Source: Oxynema aestuarii AP17
GTDB taxonomy: Bacteria > Cyanobacteriota > Cyanobacteriia > Cyanobacteriales > Laspinemataceae
Reading direction: 5' to 3'
Assembly: GCF_012295525.1 (NCBI RefSeq)
Contig: NZ_CP051167.1
Location: forward strand, 6,129,299 to 6,193,298
Length of the DNA: 64,000 nucleotides
The position numbers and the translations under genes are program-made. Below, piece by piece: positions 45,552 to 54,293 of the stretch (position 1 is the stretch's first letter; the number at the start of each line of letters is the position of its first letter). Under the pieces are notes generated by a model, which saw nothing but the letters and a program-made list of their open reading frames with translations, was not told where the DNA came from and did no database searches.

Positions 45552-47564
45552 TCAATCTTGGAAACGCGGGGTCAAACAATAAGGACAGTCGAGCCATTCT
45601 TGCTGTAGTCCCGCTCCACAATTTTTACAGGTTAAAGCGCTCTTGCGCTTCGCCCTCAATTCGGCTTCGAGACCCGTGTCGGTGTAGGTGACGCGATCGA
45701 CTTCTTCAAAGGTAGTCATCCCTTGACGGACTAAGTTAATACTGTACGGCAGGAGGGAAACCATGCCTTCTTCCACCGCTTTTTCCTTAATCCGTTCGGT
45801 CGGCGCCCCTTGGGTAATCAACTCGGCAACCGCTTCGGTATTCTTGAGGATTTCGTAAACCCCAACCCGTCCTTTATAACCACTGCCGCCGCATTTAGGA
45901 CAGAGGTTTCCGCTACTGGCTGCGGCTTTGCGTTCTCCCGCAGAAACGACGCGGGCTTTGTAAAAGTCGATATTCGTTTCTTGAGCGGCACTCAAGCCAT
46001 AACGGGCCAGTTCCTCTTTGTCCGGGTGGTAGGGTTCGCGGCATTCGCTACAGACCCGACGCATCAAGCGTTGTGCCGACACTCCGATCAATGCCCCGGC
46101 GACCATGAACGGTTCGACGCCCATTTCGTCCAAACGGGCGATCGCCCCGGCAGCATCGTTCGTGTGCAAAGTCGTCAGCACCAAGTGACCCGTCAGGGCT
46201 GCCTCGATCGCCGCTTTGGCCGTTTCTCGGTCGCGAGTCTCACCCACCAGAATGATATCCGGGTCTTGCCGCATGAACGCCCGCAACAGCGCTTCAAAGT
46301 CCAATCCTTTCGCCCGAATCACCTGACATTGGGTAATCCCGGGCAAGGCATATTCGATCGGGTCTTCGGCAGTACTGATATTCACTTCCGGGCTGTTGCG
46401 TTCCGCCAACACCGAGTATAGGGAGGTCGATTTCCCCGAACCCGTCGGCCCGGTCACCAGAATCAGTCCGAAGGGACGACTGGCAAACTCGCGCATTTTT
46501 GCCAGGGCTTCCGGTTCGCTAATCAACTTATCGAGACCGAGTTGGGTGCTGGAGTTGTCTAAAATCCGCAAACAAAGTTTTTCGCCGTAGCGACTCGGCA
46601 GGCAGTTGACCCGAAAGTCTACGGTGCGTCCTTGGAAAATCCGCCGAATCCGACCGTCTTGGGCATTGCGGCGTTCGGCAATATCTAAATCCGAGATAAT
46701 TTTGAATCGAGACGTAATTGCCGGAACGATTTTCTTCGGTAAGCGGGCAAATTCTTGCAGTACCCCGTCTTTGCGCATCCGAATCCGCAGGAATTCTTCT
46801 TGCGGTTCGACGTGAATGTCCGATACCCCGTCGGAAAGGGCTTTGGCGAGAATTTTGTTGACCGTATTGACGATCGGTGCTTCTTGGGCGCCGCGCAAGG
46901 CTGCGTCCAAGTTCATCTCGTCGCCGTCGTCGTCGGCTTCGTCGAGTTCTTCGTCTACGGTTTCAAAGGCGTCTGCATTGAGAGACAGGTCGAGCTTGTT
47001 GGCTTGAGCGGCGGCTGCCGCGCCTTTTTGAGCTTGTTCGTCGGAATATTGTTTGAGGAGTTGTTCGTAGTCTTCCGGGGCGATAACTTGCTTTCTGAGG
47101 GCGAGTCCTTGCCGCCGCAAGATTTGGTTAATTTCGTCGAGGGCGTCGAGTTTGTCGGGATCGACCATGGCCACCGACAGGGATGGGGGTTGGGTGTCGT
47201 TGCGGCTCAAGGGGATGACCCGGTGACGACGGCAAACGTCGAGGGCGATGACGTTTTCCATCAGCTCGGCGAGCTGTTCGTTGGAAATCTCGTTGATTTC
47301 CGGATCGACGGCTTCGACGCCGTAAAGGATTTTGAGTTCGAATAATTGTTGTTTTTTGTACTGGCGCAACAATTCCGGTGGAAGTTGTTTGCCCGTGATA
47401 CTTTCTAGAACTTCTGTAAGTGGGCGACCTGACTTGCGGCTTTCTATTTGCGCTCGCTGGATTTGGTCGCGATCGGCATATCCAGCTTGGATGAGTTTGT
47501 TGCCGAAAGGGGAAAAGTTACTCTGAACGACTAGCGCACGTCGCTGCGATGAGAAATTAGTCAT
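45552..47564 (-). CDS. pilB: Type IV pilus extension ATPase
   Basis: 670 residues. The N-terminal GspE/PilB domain covers about 20-160, with an acidic Asp/Glu-rich linker near 200-220. The ATPase has Walker A GPTGSGKSTSLYS, the Asp box EDPIEYALPG, Walker B DPDIILVGETRDRET and HLVLTTLHTNDA. A four-Cys zinc site is made by CSECREPYHP and CPKCGGSGYKGRVGVYE. An additional C-terminal ribbon CKNCGAGLQQEWLDCPYC (about 648-665) is unusual for PilB and is present here. It drives pilus polymerisation. First gene of the cluster. Confidence 0.95.
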   Translation of the reverse strand: MTNFSSQRRALVVQSNFSPFGNKLIQAGYADRDQIQRAQIESRKSGRPLTEVLESITGKQLPPELLRQYKKQQLFELKILYGVEAVDPEINEISNEQLAELMENVIALDVCRRHRVIPLSRNDTQPPSLSVAMVDPDKLDALDEINQILRRQGLALRKQVIAPEDYEQLLKQYSDEQAQKGAAAAAQANKLDLSLNADAFETVDEELDEADDDGDEMNLDAALRGAQEAPIVNTVNKILAKALSDGVSDIHVEPQEEFLRIRMRKDGVLQEFARLPKKIVPAITSRFKIISDLDIAERRNAQDGRIRRIFQGRTVDFRVNCLPSRYGEKLCLRILDNSSTQLGLDKLISEPEALAKMREFASRPFGLILVTGPTGSGKSTSLYSVLAERNSPEVNISTAEDPIEYALPGITQCQVIRAKGLDFEALLRAFMRQDPDIILVGETRDRETAKAAIEAALTGHLVLTTLHTNDAAGAIARLDEMGVEPFMVAGALIGVSAQRLMRRVCSECREPYHPDKEELARYGLSAAQETNIDFYKARVVSAGERKAAASSGNLCPKCGGSGYKGRVGVYEILKNTEAVAELITQGAPTERIKEKAVEEGMVSLLPYSINLVRQGMTTFEEVDRVTYTDTGLEAELRAKRKSALTCKNCGAGLQQEWLDCPYCLTPRFQD

Positions 47565-48193
47565 GGCCGATCGATGAGATATCCTTTTTTAGTATGCCCA
47601 TAAGTTGTGGGAAATTGCCCGGAGTGCCGAGGTGGCCTCTGGGCTATTTTGACGGTAACTCGGCGATCGATCGGCTCTGGAGTGGTTTCGGGGCTTGAAC
47701 GAAACCCAAGCGGCGATCTCCGAGGACGATCGGCGCGTGGTGCAAGTCGTCACGATCGCACTTGTCCTGTACGTTCGATCGCGGCGATCGCCAAGCACGC
47801 CAACCGACGGTAGCGCTCGAAGGGTTGGCACGAACCGAATCGGATCGTTGGCAAATCTGTGCTAACTCGCCTCGGCCAGTCAGCATCTGGATGAATCGAG
47901 CATCGAGAATCACCTGTTGCAGTGATTCTCTTTTGCCCCCATCTTAGCACTTGGTTTTCCCTTTCCTGGAGAGCGATCCCGCCGAGGGCCATCCGGGAAA
48001 TCTCGCAGCACGGATGACTCTCGGGCGGTGGCGTGCGCTTCGATCGCGCCTGTTGCACGGTGGCGAGGGCGAAACGCCGATTTTGTTCTGATTTCCAACT
48101 TTTCTCAACCCACGGGCAAACGGCCCGATCGCGCGCGGACGCAGCGATCGCCTTGCCCAGCTTCGGACTCGTTCGCCGCTCGCTCGTGGGTTG
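47565..48193. other. 629-base gap between gmk and pilB
   Basis: It has no convincing gene on either strand; short overlapping ORFs there have shadow-like composition. It presumably carries the pilB promoter and the gmk 3' end. No strong hairpin was identified. Confidence 0.5.
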
Positions 48194-48769
48194 CTATTGG
48201 ACGCGACCGGCGGGAACGACGGCGAATAATGCCGCTTCCAGGGCGGCGATCGCGCGATCGAAGTCGTCGTTGATAATTTTTAGGTCGAATTCGTCAGCCG
48301 CCGCGATTTCGGCTTTGGCCCGTTGCAAGCGTCGGGCGATCGCCGCCTCCGAATCTTGTCCGCGCGCGCGGATGCGCCGTTCCAACTCTTCCTCGGACGG
48401 GGGCAAAATAAAAATCTGCATCCCTTCGGGAAAGGTCTTTCTCACTTGTCGCGCCCCTTCTAATTCGATTTCGAGCACGACGAACTTCCCTTCGGCGATC
48501 GCCCGTTCCACGGGTTGGCGCGGCGTTCCGTAATAATTCCCGGCAAACTCGGCCCATTCGAGCAGTTGACCCTCGGCGACCATGGTTTCAAATCGATCGC
48601 GACTGACAAAATAATAATGATGTCCGTTAATTTCTCCCGGACGCGGGGGACGGGTCGTGGCGGAAATAGATAAGTAGAGGTCGGGATGTTTGTCGAGCAG
48701 CGATCGCAACAGGGTTCCTTTCCCGACTCCACTCGGTCCGGCGAATACAATCAATTTACCAGTTTGCAT
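48194..48769 (-). CDS. gmk: Guanylate kinase
   Basis: 191 residues from [21 protein letters not shown], the conventional family start; in-frame Met codons further upstream (48811, 48868) would only add a basic extension. It phosphorylates GMP to GDP. Motifs are the P-loop GPSGVGKGT, the GMP-binding [20 protein letters not shown] and [15 protein letters not shown], and [30 protein letters not shown]. It is downstream of remA on the same strand, the same order as in Bacillus and other cyanobacteria. Confidence 0.95.
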   Translation of the reverse strand: MQTGKLIVFAGPSGVGKGTLLRSLLDKHPDLYLSISATTRPPRPGEINGHHYYFVSRDRFETMVAEGQLLEWAEFAGNYYGTPRQPVERAIAEGKFVVLEIELEGARQVRKTFPEGMQIFILPPSEEELERRIRARGQDSEAAIARRLQRAKAEIAAADEFDLKIINDDFDRAIAALEAALFAVVPAGRVQ

Positions 48770-48894
48770 GGGTTTCGAGCGGTTTCGATCCTTTGTCTTG
48801 ACGGTTTTCATGGGGGTCGATCGAGGGTCGTTTGCCGCTTGGAAACGACGAACGAGAAAACTTTTCAAGGGTAAAGGATCGATTCTACCAACTT

Positions 48895-49506
48895 CTAACT
48901 CCCATGACCATCTTTATGAGCAACGAAGCGATTCGCCACGGTCTCCGGCTGGATGGCTGAAAGGATCACGTGGCTCGAATCCATGACGATCACGGCGCGG
49001 GTTCGGCGTCCGTAGGTGGCATCGATCAGGCGGTTGCCTTCCCGGGCTTCCGTAATAATCCGCTTGATCGGCGCCGACTCGGGACTGACGATCGCGACCA
49101 CGCGGTTCGCCGATACAATGTTCCCAAAACCGATATTAATTAACTGAATATCCATACACACTAAATCCCTAGCCGAGTAAAAGTTTTGTGGAAATGTATT
49201 TTGGTCGATGACAAAACGACGGGCGATCGTTTCGGGCTGGATGTAAGAGAGGAAAATTGGATTATCGTCAAGAGATGGCTGGAAATTGGTTTTTTTAAAA
49301 GTGAACCCGGGGTTGTCCGTCGCACTCGCCTGGGTAATAATCACAGCCCGCGTTCGACGACCTTGGGTTTCGTCAATCAGTCGTTGATTCTCCCGAGCGG
49401 CGTTGATGATACGCTTAATGGGGGCAGAATCAGGACTGAGGATGGCCAGAACCTGCTTGGCACTGACGAGGTTACCAAAACCGATCTTGATAAGTTGAAG
49501 ATCCAT
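48895..49506 (-). CDS. remA: Tandem RemA (DUF370) fusion protein
   Basis: 203 residues from [19 protein letters not shown]; an 11-residue upstream ATG extension (49539) is less likely. The protein is two RemA copies end to end. Copy 1 (1-100) is divergent and carries an extra ~18-residue insert after RRTRAVIIT. Copy 2 starts at [19 protein letters not shown] (Met codon 49155) and is canonical to [10 protein letters not shown]. RemA is a DNA-binding regulator of extracellular matrix genes in Bacillus and is normally a single ~90-residue unit. The linker between the copies ([18 protein letters not shown]) looks like translated spacer. Copy 2 could also be made separately from its own Met. Confidence 0.85.
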   Translation of the reverse strand: MDLQLIKIGFGNLVSAKQVLAILSPDSAPIKRIINAARENQRLIDETQGRRTRAVIITQASATDNPGFTFKKTNFQPSLDDNPIFLSYIQPETIARRFVIDQNTFPQNFYSARDLVCMDIQLINIGFGNIVSANRVVAIVSPESAPIKRIITEAREGNRLIDATYGRRTRAVIVMDSSHVILSAIQPETVANRFVAHKDGHGS

Positions 49507-49698
49507 AACCTGCTGAGGGCTTAGCCAAGGTCGCCCCAAGAAACATCTAATTTCAATCTTATCGACAAAAATTTTGGCTTACAAGGTTAAAAAGCGCGAA
49601 AAGCTTGATTTACAACATTTTCTCAGCTTTTTTTAACTATTTTAACTGTTTCAGATTTTGGGCTTTCCCTATTGCGTTCGGTTTGAGATGCTTTCCCC

Positions 49699-51459
49699 AT
49701 GCAACCCGTTGATTTGACCACGCTTACGGCAGCTTGTAGCGAACTGCGCGCCACCTGGTTACCCGCCCGGGTCGAACAGGTGTACCAGCGCGATCGCCAC
49801 ACGGTTCATTTGGCTTTACGCACCCTGGAAAAACGGGGCTGGCTGACCCTTTCCTGGCACCCCCAGGCGGCCCGCATTCATATCGGCGAACCGCCGCCGC
49901 GTACCCCGGATACGTTTACGTTTAGCGACCAATTACGCCACCAACTCAACGGGTTGGCGTGGGTGGCGATCGCCCCCCTCGATCCTTGGGAACGCGCCCT
50001 CGATTTACAGTTTGCCCGACGTCCCGGGGAACCCGTTCTCTGGCATCTCTATGTCGAAATTATGGGCAAGCGCAGTAACGCGATCTTGACCGATCGCGAC
50101 GATCGCATCGTCACTGCCGCCCACCAAGTTAGCGAAAAACAATCCAGTTTGCGCCCCATTTTAACCGGACAGCCCTATGAGGTTCCTCCGGCCCTCGACG
50201 ATCCGATCCCGAGTTTGGCCGAATCGCGCGATCGCTGGCAGGAACGTGTCGGTTTGATCCCCGGCCCGATCGCCCGTCAGTTGCTCAAAAGCTATCGGGG
50301 CTTGAGTTCGCGGCTGACTCGGACGATGGCGATCGCCGCCGGGATCGACCCGCAACAGTCTACCGATCTCCTCGACGAGGTCGCTTGGGGTCGCCTGTTC
50401 GATCGCTGGCAAGATTGGCTCAAAGGGTTGGAGGCTTGCCGTCAGGGGGATTTATCCCATCTGGATCCGCGATCGTCGGGCAAGGGGTACACGGTGTTGA
50501 AGTGGGATCGGGTCGAACCTCAAAGGGAAAGCGAAACGGCGCCTTCGGTACAAGCGCTGCTCGATCGCTACTACGGCGAAACCCTCGCCCGCCAAAGTTT
50601 CGAGCAACTCCACCATCAACTCAGTCAAAAAGTTGCCCAAGTTCTCCTTAAAGTGAATGCGAAAGAACGAGGATTCCGCGATCGTCTCGGCGAGTCCGAG
50701 GCGGCGGACGAATATCGGCAAAAAGCGGATTTATTGATGGCGTCGTTGCATCGTTGGCAACCGGGAATGCAAACGATTACCCTCGACGATTTCGCCACGG
50801 GAAACCCGGTAAAGATCGTCCTCAATCCCGAAAAAAATGCGGTGCAAAATGCCCAAGCTCTTTACAAGCAACACCAAAAACTCAAACGGGCGAAACAGGC
50901 GGTCGAACCGTTGTTAGCCCAAGTTGTGGCGGAACGGAATTATTTAGAACAGGTGGAAGTGGCGATTTCCCAAGTTGAGGACTATCGCGACCCGTCGGAT
51001 TTGGAAACTCTCGAAGATATCCGCGAGGAGTTGGTGCAACAAGGTTATCTCGCCGCAGGCGATCGGCGATCGCGCGATCGCTCCCCAGACGCCGACTTCT
51101 ACCGCTACAGATCCCCCAACGGCTTCGAGTTAGTCGTCGGACGCAACAACCGTCAAAATGATTTACTCAGTTTTAGGATTGCCGGAGATTACGATTTGTG
51201 GTTTCATACACAGGAGATCCCCGGCAGTCACGCCCTCTTGCGCCTCAAACCTGGCGCCGTCGCCGACGAAGCGGACTTGCAGTTTGCCGCCGACTGGGCC
51301 GCTTACTACAGTCGCGCCCGTCAAAGCGATGCCGTTCCCGTGGTCTACACCGAGCCGAAATACGTCTACAAGCCCAAAGGCGCCCAGCCGGGAATGGCGA
51401 TTTACAAGCACGAACGGGTTATTTGGGGACGCCCTCAACGGCGATCGCGCCACGATTGA
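49699..51459 (+). CDS. rqcH: NFACT / RqcH-family ribosome-quality-control protein
   Basis: 586 residues. The N-terminal NFACT-N domain begins MQPVDLTTLTAACSELRATWLPARVEQVYQ and contains LHLYVEIMGKRSNAILTDRDDRI-like strands. A coiled-coil middle region (about 350-440) includes KLKRAKQAVEPLLAQVVAERNYLEQVE. The NFACT-R RNA-binding domain at the C-terminus is marked by YRSPNGFELVVGRNNRQND, DYDLWFHTQEIPGSHALL and AAYYSRARQSDAVPVVYTEPKYVYKPKGAQPGM. The family adds C-terminal Ala tails to stalled nascent chains on 50S subunits. The symbol is by homology. It is divergent from remA. Confidence 0.88.
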   Translation: MQPVDLTTLTAACSELRATWLPARVEQVYQRDRHTVHLALRTLEKRGWLTLSWHPQAARIHIGEPPPRTPDTFTFSDQLRHQLNGLAWVAIAPLDPWERALDLQFARRPGEPVLWHLYVEIMGKRSNAILTDRDDRIVTAAHQVSEKQSSLRPILTGQPYEVPPALDDPIPSLAESRDRWQERVGLIPGPIARQLLKSYRGLSSRLTRTMAIAAGIDPQQSTDLLDEVAWGRLFDRWQDWLKGLEACRQGDLSHLDPRSSGKGYTVLKWDRVEPQRESETAPSVQALLDRYYGETLARQSFEQLHHQLSQKVAQVLLKVNAKERGFRDRLGESEAADEYRQKADLLMASLHRWQPGMQTITLDDFATGNPVKIVLNPEKNAVQNAQALYKQHQKLKRAKQAVEPLLAQVVAERNYLEQVEVAISQVEDYRDPSDLETLEDIREELVQQGYLAAGDRRSRDRSPDADFYRYRSPNGFELVVGRNNRQNDLLSFRIAGDYDLWFHTQEIPGSHALLRLKPGAVADEADLQFAADWAAYYSRARQSDAVPVVYTEPKYVYKPKGAQPGMAIYKHERVIWGRPQRRSRHD

Positions 51460-51578
51460 GGCAGCAAAACTGGGGAAAATTTATCAAAATTTATCGAAAT
51501 GCCCCGTTTTGATAAAAATCCCTGACAATAGTAAAGTTTTGTAACAAAAATATCCGTATCTGCTGCTACAATTAAGTC

Positions 51579-51715
51579 TAAGGGAAAGATAAAGGAAATA
51601 CAACCTCGCTGCAAGTTTGGGAACGCGCAGTTAGGATTTCCTCATTTGACAACGACAACGCAACGTTTATTGGTTCGGCGATCGACACTCTTGGGAGAGG
51701 TCGATCGTTTTTTAT
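51579..51715 (+). ncRNA. Candidate small RNA or rqcH 3' transcript end
   Basis: A TACAAT -10-like box (51567-51572) precedes about 140 noncoding bases that end in a strong terminator (51679-51715). A match to the -35 consensus is not evident. The alternative is that this is just the 3' untranslated region of rqcH. It faces dndE. Confidence 0.35.
51679..51715 (+). terminator. Rho-independent terminator between rqcH and dndE
   Basis: CGATCGAC (51679-51686) pairs with GTCGATCG (51700-51707). CTCT/AGAG extends the stem inside it, and TTTTTTATTT follows on the plus strand. The T-tract overlaps the dndE stop codon. Confidence 0.8.
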
Positions 51716-52131
51716 TTCTTAGTTTTGCGGAGGCGATCGGGTTTTTCCGTATGGGTCGCTAAGGCGATTAAATCTTCAATTTTTTTCAGGTCCGGATCTC
51801 CAGCGAGATAACCGATTCCGCGATGAAGGTGGAGGCGAAATTGGGTGGCGAGGGTCTCGCGATCGCATCCCAAACCATCATTTTGACAGCGTTGTTTGAG
51901 GGCGGCGAGGAGGATCTCGGACAAATCCCCGCCAAACACCCGCCAACTCATTTCGACATTACTATCGGCGGGAATTGGAATCGGCGACGGGATACTCGGT
52001 TCGGCGAGAGAACGGCAAAAAGCCCAGCGACAAATAATATTCCACTGGTCAATTTTGGTATAACGTTTGAGTTTAGTCAGTTGATCTTTCGCGGTTTGCG
52101 AGAGTTTGATTTGTTTGATCGGGGGTTCCAT
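51712..52131 (-). CDS. dndE: DNA phosphorothioation protein DndE
   Basis: 139 residues, slightly longer than typical. The recognisable core is KRYTKIDQWNIICRWAFCRSLAEPSIP, then NVEMSWRVFGGD, and LHRGIGYLAG near the end. DndE is a small DNA-associated subunit acting with DndC and DndD in phosphorothioate incorporation. Last gene of the leftward dnd unit, 60 bases after dndD. Its 3' end faces the rqcH transcript across a strong terminator. Confidence 0.88.
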   Translation of the reverse strand: MEPPIKQIKLSQTAKDQLTKLKRYTKIDQWNIICRWAFCRSLAEPSIPSPIPIPADSNVEMSWRVFGGDLSEILLAALKQRCQNDGLGCDRETLATQFRLHLHRGIGYLAGDPDLKKIEDLIALATHTEKPDRLRKTKK

Positions 52132-52191
52132 TGCTTGAAGTTGATTTAAACAGTAGACGATCGATCTTTGAAGGCGATCGGGCGATGGTTT

Positions 52192-54186
52192 TTAGTCTTC
52201 GTTCCAGAAATAGCCCTCTTTTACCGTCGTCTGACGTTTTTTAGGGTCGTATTTCAATAAATATTCGCGGGCGATCGAGCCTTGTTCGCGCAATAGGCTA
52301 ACCTCTTTTTTACCAATTTCCGTATCGGTAGATAGCAATAAGACTTGATGGGAAGCTGAGGGAAAATAGCGCTCGATTAAATTATGACGGTGGGAAGAAT
52401 CTAAACGTCCTAATGGCGTATCGATCGCCACGGGTAACTGACGACCGGACACCCGCGCCAATCCCCACAAAAAGGCGATCGCCAGTAACTGTTTTTCTCC
52501 CGCAGAAAGGCGATGTTTGGGGACGGGTTGACCTTGGTTGTCGTAGAGAGAAAGGGCAAAGCTATCGGTGGCGATCGCCACTCGATGGACGAGATCGGAT
52601 TTATGGAGTAAGTAGCGAAAACATTCGGTAATTTCTATTTCTAATTTATTTAATTTCTTCAACGTCAGCCGTTCTTTAAACAGTTTCAAGGTATGTTGAA
52701 CTTTCGCCGACGCCCGAATCAGGTGTTCGTCTTGTTCTCGTTCTAAAGCGGTGTTGGCGTAATCGGCTAAATCTTTTTTGAGGGCTTCTATTTTTGCTTC
52801 CGCTTCGTTACAGCGTCGTTGTCCTCGTTCGTAATTTGCCGTTGCTTTAACTAGGTCGGCTTGGGTTTCATTCACTGCTTGTTGTAATTGTTCGTAAATC
52901 TCCGGAGAAGGGGCGGCGGCGATTTCTCGTTCTTTATTGTCGAGATCGAGTTCGACTTGGTAGAGGGTTTTGAGGGTTTCGTCTCCAAAATTGACGAAAT
53001 CGGGGAGTTCTTTTTGGAGTAAAATAGAAAGGCGATCGCGGGTTTCTTCATCGAGATGCAGCCAAATATCTTCGTCGGAACCGATCGCCTCGTGGAGTTG
53101 GCGGTCTTCTTCTTCTAAAAAGGCTTTAATTTTAGCGAGTTGTTTGGAATTGACTTTAATTTCTTCAATATATTGCAAGAGGCGATCGCCACGTTGTTTG
53201 ACTAAATCTTGGGCATTTTTTGCCTGGTATTGTTTCGTTTCGCGATCGCTTTGTTCTTCCATTTGATGCAATAACGGTTCGATTAACGCCAGGGGTAAAC
53301 TACTGGAAGATAGTTCTACCAGTAATTGGCGCGATCGCTCGATCTTGCCTTCCAAGCGGCGTTTTTCGTGTTCTAGGGTCGTCCGTTCTGCTGCGATTTT
53401 ACCCCCTTCGGAGATATATTTAAAATAGGCTTCTCTTTGAGCAGTTTCGGCGCGATCGAGGGCGTTTTTTAACGAGGATAAATCTTGTTTGGCCGCGTCT
53501 AATTCTTCTCGATATTGGTTCATTTTTACTTCCATTTCATCGAGATCGGCCAACTCTTTCGCGTTCGCCCACTTCTTCCTTTTTCGGCGCACTAAAATAT
53601 CTAAATCGACCGCTAACCGTTCGGCGAGTTCGAGTCCGAGTAGAAACTTAATCGACCCGACAACCGCCGGAGGAGGGATTTCCTGTTCGGCGAGTTCTTT
53701 AACTTGTTCGCCGTCAAATAGAAATAAATTAGAAATGCCTAACGGTAACAAGTTTTCGATATATTCGTCCCAGGTATTGGTTAAATAGTCGTTTTTCCAA
53801 TAATCTTCTTCAAAAATTCCCAGGGTATCTTTACCATCTTTGGGGCTTTTCGTCCAGTGACGAATGATTTGTAAATCGATGAGGCGATCGTCTTCAATAT
53901 GTTGAAAGACTAATTCAATTTGCGTTCTTTCTCCCAAAGGAGTGTGGCGATTGACGCATTGGGAAAGAAAGTCACTATAACTTAAATTGCCTCGGGTCGA
54001 ACATTGGGCCCGTTGTCCGTAAAGGGCGAGGCGAATTGCATCCATCAGCGTTGTTTTTCCGCCACCATTCATTCCCCCAAATAAAATAATGGGGCGAGTT
54101 TCGCCTTCCGTTCCCGGGGTTAAATCGATGGTTTGTTTTCCGACGTAGGGACCGAAGTTGTGGAGGACGAGTTGACGAAAAATCAT
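52192..54186 (-). CDS. dndD: DNA phosphorothioation ATPase DndD
   Basis: 664 residues from MIFRQLVLHNFGPYVGKQTIDLTPG at 54186; an ATG at 54225 is less likely because it lies on the foot of a palindrome and adds non-conserved residues. SMC/Rad50-like: Walker A GGMNGGGKTTLMDAIRLALYG, a coiled-coil middle (210-480), the signature LSAGEKQLLAIAFLWGLARVSG and Walker B PVAIDTPLGRLDSSHR. It is the ATPase of the sulfur-insertion complex. It follows a strong palindrome after dndC. Confidence 0.93.
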   Translation of the reverse strand: MIFRQLVLHNFGPYVGKQTIDLTPGTEGETRPIILFGGMNGGGKTTLMDAIRLALYGQRAQCSTRGNLSYSDFLSQCVNRHTPLGERTQIELVFQHIEDDRLIDLQIIRHWTKSPKDGKDTLGIFEEDYWKNDYLTNTWDEYIENLLPLGISNLFLFDGEQVKELAEQEIPPPAVVGSIKFLLGLELAERLAVDLDILVRRKRKKWANAKELADLDEMEVKMNQYREELDAAKQDLSSLKNALDRAETAQREAYFKYISEGGKIAAERTTLEHEKRRLEGKIERSRQLLVELSSSSLPLALIEPLLHQMEEQSDRETKQYQAKNAQDLVKQRGDRLLQYIEEIKVNSKQLAKIKAFLEEEDRQLHEAIGSDEDIWLHLDEETRDRLSILLQKELPDFVNFGDETLKTLYQVELDLDNKEREIAAAPSPEIYEQLQQAVNETQADLVKATANYERGQRRCNEAEAKIEALKKDLADYANTALEREQDEHLIRASAKVQHTLKLFKERLTLKKLNKLEIEITECFRYLLHKSDLVHRVAIATDSFALSLYDNQGQPVPKHRLSAGEKQLLAIAFLWGLARVSGRQLPVAIDTPLGRLDSSHRHNLIERYFPSASHQVLLLSTDTEIGKKEVSLLREQGSIAREYLLKYDPKKRQTTVKEGYFWNED

Positions 54187-54225
54187 GAGATTCGATGTCC
54201 GATCGAAAATTGCACGAAACAGCAT

Positions 54226-54249
54226 TAAAACCCGCCCGGGCGGGTTTTA
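54226..54249 (-). terminator. 24-bp perfect palindrome between dndC and dndD
   Basis: The arms TAAAACCCGCCC/GGGCGGGTTTTA give a fully complementary GC-cored stem. On the minus strand it ends in TTTTA, so it looks like an intra-operon terminator or attenuator. It could also protect mRNA ends. It lies 44 bases after dndC and 39 bases before dndD. Confidence 0.6.
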
Positions 54250-54293
54250 GGAGGTGAAATTAATTGTAGATGAATTCTGGAAGTCTGGATAAC

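Noticed and set aside
47589-48058. Short ORFs between gmk and pilB
   Set aside because: Composition is Arg/Ser shadow-like, no Shine-Dalgarno, no family pattern.
49155-49155. remA as two separate adjacent genes
   Set aside because: The frame is continuous through the linker with no stop codon; kept as one fusion, with internal start noted as an alternative.
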